NCBI GenBank assembly: GCA_020048295.1 | Contig: JAIFMT010000050.1 | Location: 1 to 10,740, forward strand | Source of the DNA: Rhodoferax sp. | GTDB taxonomy: Bacteria; Pseudomonadota; Gammaproteobacteria; Burkholderiales; Burkholderiaceae | Direction of reading: 5' to 3' | DNA length: 10,740 bases | Shown: piece after piece, positions 7,042-10,740 of the stretch | Numbering within the stretch: position 1 is the first letter of the stretch | Layout: every line of letters starts with the position of its first letter | Translations under genes and position numbers: made by a program | The notes under the pieces: model-generated | What the model was told of the DNA's origin: nothing | The model's database searches: none | The model's input: the letters and a program-made list of their open reading frames with translations, nothing else

Positions 7042-7767
7042 ATGGCAAGCAATTACTATCAAATTCTTGAAGCCAATGAGGCTGCAAGTCAGGAAACTCT
7101 GAAATCCTTGTATGAGCAGAAATTCAAGCGCTTGACGCAAGAACTTGAGGAAGGCAATCCAACTGCCAAAGAGCAACTCTGGGCTCTGAGGCAAGCTTAT
7201 GAATTGCTGTCACAACCGGCGCAACGTGCTGCCTACGATAACAGCCTCAAACCCAGGGCTGGCGTAGAGAAGGCATCGCGCCAAGTTGCCAGGACTCAGA
7301 AGTTAACCTGGAAGATGAACGTTTTGCTACTGGCGATCCTGGGGAGTTGCCTGGTTGGTTTTGGACTTTACCTGGGGCGCGCCAACAAGAAAGATGACCA
7401 TGTCGTCCAAGTCCTGCAAACAAACAGGGGCGCTGACAACGATGCAACCCGGGCCGATACGGAAAGAGCCTTGGTGGACGGGGCCATCAACAACACGTCA
7501 AAGGCGATTGACCGTTCAGCAGAACTGGCGAATCGTTCTTTGGACATTCAACAAGACGCTGAGAATCGCCGGCGTCAGGAAATGGAATACCGTGCCAGCG
7601 CCGACGCTGAAGTGCTGCGCCAGCAACAAGAGAGATTGCGGCTGGCCGATGAGCAACTCAAGCGGGCGGGAAAACAAAACGAAGAGGCAAGACAGCTTCA
7701 GCAGGAGCAAGACAGAATCGCGTTGGAGCGAATCAATGAAATCAGCAGGAAGATCGCCAAACCCTGA
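7042..7767 (+). CDS. Membrane-anchored J-domain-like protein lacking HPD, with coiled-coil tail
   Basis: A 241-residue protein of unknown role. Residues 3-68 follow the J-domain plan: NYYQILEAN, a helix LKSLYEQKFKR, and the typical ending LRQAYELLSQPAQRAAYD. At the place where DnaJ proteins carry HPD, the tripeptide that stimulates Hsp70, this protein has T32-Q33-E34, so normal DnaK activation is not expected. One membrane segment (about 92-112) follows, then a hydrophilic, Gln/Glu/Arg-rich region (about 165-238) with strong coiled-coil character. It has no signal peptide, which suggests a cytoplasmic J-like head; the tail is then probably periplasmic. The gene is a single transcription unit with its own promoter, a strong ribosome site (GGAGGG) and an intrinsic terminator. 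It is visibly less GC-rich than its neighbours, which may mean separate ancestry. It could be a scaffold or adaptor; I recognise no named family beyond the J-like head. Confidence 0.85.
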   Translation: MASNYYQILEANEAASQETLKSLYEQKFKRLTQELEEGNPTAKEQLWALRQAYELLSQPAQRAAYDNSLKPRAGVEKASRQVARTQKLTWKMNVLLLAILGSCLVGFGLYLGRANKKDDHVVQVLQTNRGADNDATRADTERALVDGAINNTSKAIDRSAELANRSLDIQQDAENRRRQEMEYRASADAEVLRQQQERLRLADEQLKRAGKQNEEARQLQQEQDRIALERINEISRKIAKP

Positions 7768-7794
7768 CCGCCACAGCCAGGCGGGTCATTGATG

Positions 7795-7834
7795 GGTCGA
7801 TGCACCGCCAGGCTGGGGTGCGACCGATTTTTTT
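7795..7834 (+). terminator. Rho-independent terminator of the J-like gene
   Basis: GGTCG (7795-7799) and CACC (7803-7806), separated by a 3-base bulge, pair with GGTG-CGACC (7817-7825). The loop can extend by CCA/TGG (7808-7810 with 7814-7816). The stem is followed by GA and seven T (7828-7834). A second hairpin, TGACCGCC with GGCGGGTCA (7765-7788, one bulge), starts at the stop codon just before it and may act with it. Confidence 0.75.
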
Positions 7835-7864
7835 GGCAGCGGCGAAGCTGCAAATTGGGCATCT

Positions 7865-7899
7865 GTCGGCATCATCCTGTCCATTGAGTCAATGCCGAC
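7865..7899. repeat. Perfect 8-base inverted repeat with an internal palindrome
   Basis: GTCGGCAT (7865-7872) and ATGCCGAC (7892-7899) are perfect complements across 19 bases. The interval also contains the competing palindrome CATTGA-G-TCAATG (7882-7894), which shares bases with the right arm, so two alternative folds exclude each other. No gene is evident here; the function is unknown. Confidence 0.55.
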
Positions 7900-7904
7900 G
7901 CAGG

Positions 7905-7947
7905 GCGAATTCAAGCCCAACCTGGCGTTTATGGGCTGAGAATTCGC
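7905..7947. repeat. Long hairpin, stem of 14 pairs
   Basis: GCGAATTC (7905-7912) pairs with GAATTCGC (7940-7947), and inside it AGCCCA (7914-7919) pairs with TGGGCT (7932-7937), separated by a 1-by-2 internal loop and closed by a 12-base loop. There is no T run, so it is not a classical terminator. It lies directly left of the second dispersed-repeat copy and may be part of a larger element. Confidence 0.6.
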
Positions 7948-7950
7948 ATT

Positions 7951-8010
7951 TGTTACTATGTTAATAGAAGCTGCGAGCGCATATGTAATAAGGGCTAGAA
8001 GGCTAAAATC
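7951..8010 (+). repeat. Dispersed Comamonadaceae-type repeat, copy 2, intergenic
   Basis: TTACTATG, TTAATAG, AGCTGCGAGCGCAT, AATAAGGGCTAGAAGGCT and AAAATC follow in the order seen in copy 1 (1173-1230), and this copy is closer to the consensus I remember for the family (AGCTGC-(T/A)-GCGCATAT, AAGGGCTAGAGGC). A 13-base stretch TAGCGCAAGCGGG shared exactly by copy 1 (1196-1208) also occurs nearby at 8105-8117, perhaps a third fragment. Confidence 0.6.
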
Positions 8011-8138
8011 ACCATAAACGTTGGGTGGGTGCGCCAGGCTGCACCGCGAGGGCATTTCCTTGCCTGAATCGTCCATTTCCCATAGCCAAATCAGCAAAGT
8101 TCGATAGCGCAAGCGGGTCGCCGCCGGCAAGATGGCTG

Positions 8139-8278
8139 ATGCCCATTTCTCTGCTGATTGTTGATGACTCCGACCTGATTCGTACCAGCCTGCGCTCGCT
8201 GCTGGGCAGCGTGGCCGGCATCACAAGCACCGTGAGGCCAGCACGCTGGGCGAGGCGCTTGATTGGGGGTGTCACTGA
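8139..8278 (+). pseudogene. Frameshifted, truncated response-regulator receiver remnant
   Basis: From ATG 8139 the frame reads MPISLLIVDDSDLIRTSL, then RSLLGSVAGI, which is the start of a receiver domain: strand LLIV, acidic pair D9/D10, first helix. Near 8222-8232 the meaningful reading shifts by one base into REASTLGEALDW (8234-8266 region), the expected next strand and helix, then ends at TGA 8276-8278. The phospho-acceptor Asp, the Lys and any output domain are absent. The style suggests a NarL/FixJ-type regulator. It abuts, tail to tail, the end of the GGDEF-EAL-CZB gene 21 bases away. I read it as a dead fragment left by deletion; a sequencing error could explain the shift but not the truncation. 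Confidence 0.72.
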
Positions 8279-8299
8279 CGCAGTGGCTTGCGCCCGGGC

Positions 8300-10740
8300 T
8301 CAGCGGCTGCCATGCCGCAGTTCGGCCACCTTGGCCTGCACTGCGTCCTGCAACACATTGAATTCAGACAGACTCGCAGAGACCTTGTCGTGCATGCCGG
8401 CAAGATGCCAGTCAATCAACTGTTTGGCCGCAGCATGCATCTGCGCGTGTGCCTGCTTCAGTTTTGAAAACCCGGGGTGCTGACCATAGCGCTCCTGTCC
8501 GGTGCTACCCAGCCAAATTCCCAAGGGGCAATCTGGCGTGTCCAAAGGGGGTGCCACATCACTGGCACCGGTCACGAAGTTCTGGATGTCACGCAGCCAG
8601 TGACGGTGTTTGATATTGGCGTGGACCAGATCGCACGAATTCTGCGCGTCCGCCAGATCATTCCACATCGACCACGCCTGCTCGGGTTGCCACTGCTGCA
8701 CCCAGGCACTCACCGCCTGAGCTGGCATGGGGCGTGCAATGCCGTAGCCCTGGCCCAATTCACAACCCATGGCCAGCAGCAGTTCACCATGGGCGATGGT
8801 TTCCACGCCTTCGGCAAGCACTGCCCGGCCAAAGGCCTTGGCCAGGCCCAGCACGCCTTCCACAATCACAAAGTCGTCCGATTCCACCAGCATGCCCATC
8901 ACAAAGCTCTGATCGATCTTGATCAAGTCCGCAGGCAGACGCTTGAGGTAAGTCAGCGACGAGTAGCCGGTTCCAAAGTCGTCCAGCGAAAAACCAACCC
9001 CCAGCGCACAGCAGGCTGTCATGGTCACGCTCACTTTGTCCATATCTTCCAGTGCGCTGGTTTCAAGCACTTCGAGGTCGAGTTGTTGGGCTTGCACGTT
9101 CGGGTGCTGGGCCAAAAGTTCACCCAGGCGCCGCACAAAGTCGTCTTGTTGCAAGTGCGCGGCATCAATGTTGACGCTGACCGCTGTATGCAAGTGCGCT
9201 GCGTTCCACTGGTCGAGGTGTGTCAGCGCCGTCTGGACAACCCATTCGCCGAGCTTGATGCCCACCGGGTGGCCCTGAATCAAGGGTAAAAAGGCAGCAG
9301 GTGCAAGCAGGCCGCGCACCGGATGCTGCCAGCGTATCAACGCTTCCAGGCCGACAACTGCCCCGGTCTTCATGTTGACCTTGGGCTGGTAATGCAGCAC
9401 AAATTCGCCCCGGTCGAGCCCCTGGCTGATCTCTTCCAATGACTCCCGGTGAGACTTCACTTCGCAATCGTTTCTGACATCAAAGTAGTGGTAGCGATTT
9501 TTTCCGGCCTGTTTGGCCTGGTACATGGCGTGATCGGCGTGGCGCAATAGCTGTTCCGCATCCGCAGAATCCTGCGGAAAAATGGTCACCCCCATACTGG
9601 CCGACACCCGCAGCACGGCCTGGTTGAGCACGACTGAATCGGCGGCTACCGCCAACAGCCGTGACAACACAATTTCACAATCCCGGGCTACTTCAAGACC
9701 GGTGAGCACGGCCACAAACTCATCACCACCGATGCGCGCCAGCGTATCGCCCTCGCGCAAGGCACCCTTCATGCGTTGCGCCAGGGAAATCAGCAGCTCA
9801 TCGCCCACACTGTGACCCTGCTGGTCATTGACCTGTTTGAACCCGTCCAGGTCAATGAACACCACGGCGAGCTGACTGCTTTGCCTTAGACAATGTGCCA
9901 TTTCCTGTTGCAAGCGGTCTGCCAGCAAGGCGCGATTGGGCAGCCCGGTCAGTATGTCGTAGCGGGCAATGTGCTCCAGTTCGCGCTCGTGTTCCTTTTG
10001 CAAGCTGATGTCGGTAAACAGCGCCACGTAGTGATGCAGTTGCCCGCTTTCATCGGTCACCGCGCTGATACTGAGCATTTCTGCGTACACGATGCCGTCC
10101 TTGCGGCGGTTCCACACCTCGCCTTCCCAGTGCCCAATGGTGTTGATGGATTGCCACATGTCAGCATAAAACTGCTGGGTTTGTCGCCCAGAGCCCAGTA
10201 CACGGGGGTTCTGGCCCATCACTTCGTCACGCTCATAGCCGGTAATGCGCGTAAAAGCATCATTCACCTCAACAATGCGGTTGGCCGCATCGGAGATCAG
10301 GATGCCCTCGCGGGCGTGGGTGAACACGCTGGCGGCCATGTTGACCTTGGCCTGCATTTGCCGCTCTTTGGTGACATCGCGGCTGATGCCAAATATGCCC
10401 GCCACCAAACCCTCTTCATCAAATAGCGGCCACTTGTTGGTCTGAACAAAGCCCGGCACTCCCTTGGCATCCAGGTACGGGTTAACCTTGTTGAGCAAGG
10501 GCTGGCCTTGGGCAAAGACCGGTTGCTCCTCGGCCTCATAAATTTCTGCCATGGCGGGTGCAAACACATCACGGTCGTGTTTGCCAATCATGTCATGCCA
10601 GTCGCTGTGGCCACAGATGCGGGCCAGCGCCTGGCTGCAAAACCGAAAACGGCTCTCACGGTTCTTGAAATACACAAAGTCAGAGGTCTGCGCCAGAAAG
10701 GCTTCAAAATCGCGATTGAATTCGGCAAGTTTGCGCTCAA
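8300..10740 (-). CDS. PAS-PAS-GGDEF-EAL-CZB cyclic di-GMP enzyme (5' end outside window)
   Basis: At least 812 residues, cut at its N-terminus by the window edge (the frame is open to base 10738). Numbering from the GTG codon at 10675: PAS (to about 102, ending GISRDVT), PAS (112-225, ending ALFTDIS), GGDEF (about 232-400), EAL (415-655), CZB (about 676-760). The cyclase motif RIGGDEF has G316-G317-D318-E319-F320 and inhibitory R307-x2-D310. Esterase residues are complete: E444-A-L-x-R448, N502, E535, D565/D566, K586, E622, Q642. The tail has the zinc motif H690-x2-W, C716-PLGIW, and H743-x3-H747. The Cys-to-His spacing (27, then 4) equals, from memory, that of DgcZ of E. coli, whose CZB domain binds zinc and controls cyclase activity. 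Here CZB follows EAL instead of preceding GGDEF. Activity therefore probably responds to zinc or thiol oxidation plus a PAS signal. No membrane segment is visible in the part present. Confidence 0.94.
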   Translation of the reverse strand, partial: ERKLAEFNRDFEAFLAQTSDFVYFKNRESRFRFCSQALARICGHSDWHDMIGKHDRDVFAPAMAEIYEAEEQPVFAQGQPLLNKVNPYLDAKGVPGFVQTNKWPLFDEEGLVAGIFGISRDVTKERQMQAKVNMAASVFTHAREGILISDAANRIVEVNDAFTRITGYERDEVMGQNPRVLGSGRQTQQFYADMWQSINTIGHWEGEVWNRRKDGIVYAEMLSISAVTDESGQLHHYVALFTDISLQKEHERELEHIARYDILTGLPNRALLADRLQQEMAHCLRQSSQLAVVFIDLDGFKQVNDQQGHSVGDELLISLAQRMKGALREGDTLARIGGDEFVAVLTGLEVARDCEIVLSRLLAVAADSVVLNQAVLRVSASMGVTIFPQDSADAEQLLRHADHAMYQAKQAGKNRYHYFDVRNDCEVKSHRESLEEISQGLDRGEFVLHYQPKVNMKTGAVVGLEALIRWQHPVRGLLAPAAFLPLIQGHPVGIKLGEWVVQTALTHLDQWNAAHLHTAVSVNIDAAHLQQDDFVRRLGELLAQHPNVQAQQLDLEVLETSALEDMDKVSVTMTACCALGVGFSLDDFGTGYSSLTYLKRLPADLIKIDQSFVMGMLVESDDFVIVEGVLGLAKAFGRAVLAEGVETIAHGELLLAMGCELGQGYGIARPMPAQAVSAWVQQWQPEQAWSMWNDLADAQNSCDLVHANIKHRHWLRDIQNFVTGASDVAPPLDTPDCPLGIWLGSTGQERYGQHPGFSKLKQAHAQMHAAAKQLIDWHLAGMHDKVSASLSEFNVLQDAVQAKVAELRHGSR

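Noticed and set aside
7786..8130. 114-codon minus-strand frame between the J-like gene and the receiver remnant
   Set aside because: It is built from the terminator, the hairpins and the dispersed repeat, and its end lies inside the terminator stem; no family resemblance.
8025..8138. Extension of the receiver remnant upstream of ATG 8139
   Set aside because: The reading before LLIVDD shows no receiver-like or other domain; the conserved part begins at the ATG.
8477..9289. Open frame of 270 codons on the + strand
   Set aside because: Antisense to the EAL-CZB coding region; His/Gln-rich product typical of a GC-rich shadow, with no start signal.

Overview
The window is about 10.7 kb of GC-rich bacterial DNA. 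It is most likely from a betaproteobacterium of the Comamonadaceae (Rhodoferax or Polaromonas type). That placement is inference from three things: protein style, G/C-ending codons, and a short 'AGCTG-GCGC-GGGCT' dispersed repeat, seen here twice, of a kind I remember from that family. No rRNA, tRNA, CRISPR array, transposase or integrase is visible.

The left end (1-1807, + strand) is the tail of a sugar-import operon. It holds the 3' part of a MalG-type permease and a complete MalK/UgpC-type ATPase. A small two-cluster ferredoxin follows on the same strand, probably unrelated in function. One copy of the dispersed repeat lies in frame inside the C-terminal domain of the ATPase.

The centre (1961-6839, - strand) reads leftward: an OmpR-type response regulator, a sensor kinase whose GTG start overlaps the regulator stop by 4 bases, and, 83 bases on, a PAS-PAS-PAS-GGDEF-EAL protein. 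The first two are clearly co-translated. The third may share their transcript, which would link an envelope signal to cyclic di-GMP.

At 7042-7767 (+ strand), behind a convincing promoter and followed by an intrinsic terminator, sits a membrane-anchored, coiled-coil protein. Its N-terminus looks like a J-domain that has lost the HPD motif. The next 470 bases (7835-8299) hold no intact gene but are full of structure: two inverted repeats, a second dispersed-repeat copy, and a frameshifted, truncated response-regulator receiver remnant (8139-8278).

The right end (8300-10740, - strand) is a second, unrelated-in-detail PAS-PAS-GGDEF-EAL protein. It carries a C-terminal CZB zinc-binding domain and is cut by the window edge at its N-terminus. 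The dominant theme is therefore cyclic di-GMP signalling: two composite enzymes with all canonical GGDEF and EAL residues, one cytoplasmic multi-PAS and one with a zinc/redox-type sensor at its tail. The likeliest new biology is the CZB-tailed enzyme, the HPD-less J-like protein and the structured island beside it; none of these is proof of an undescribed system.
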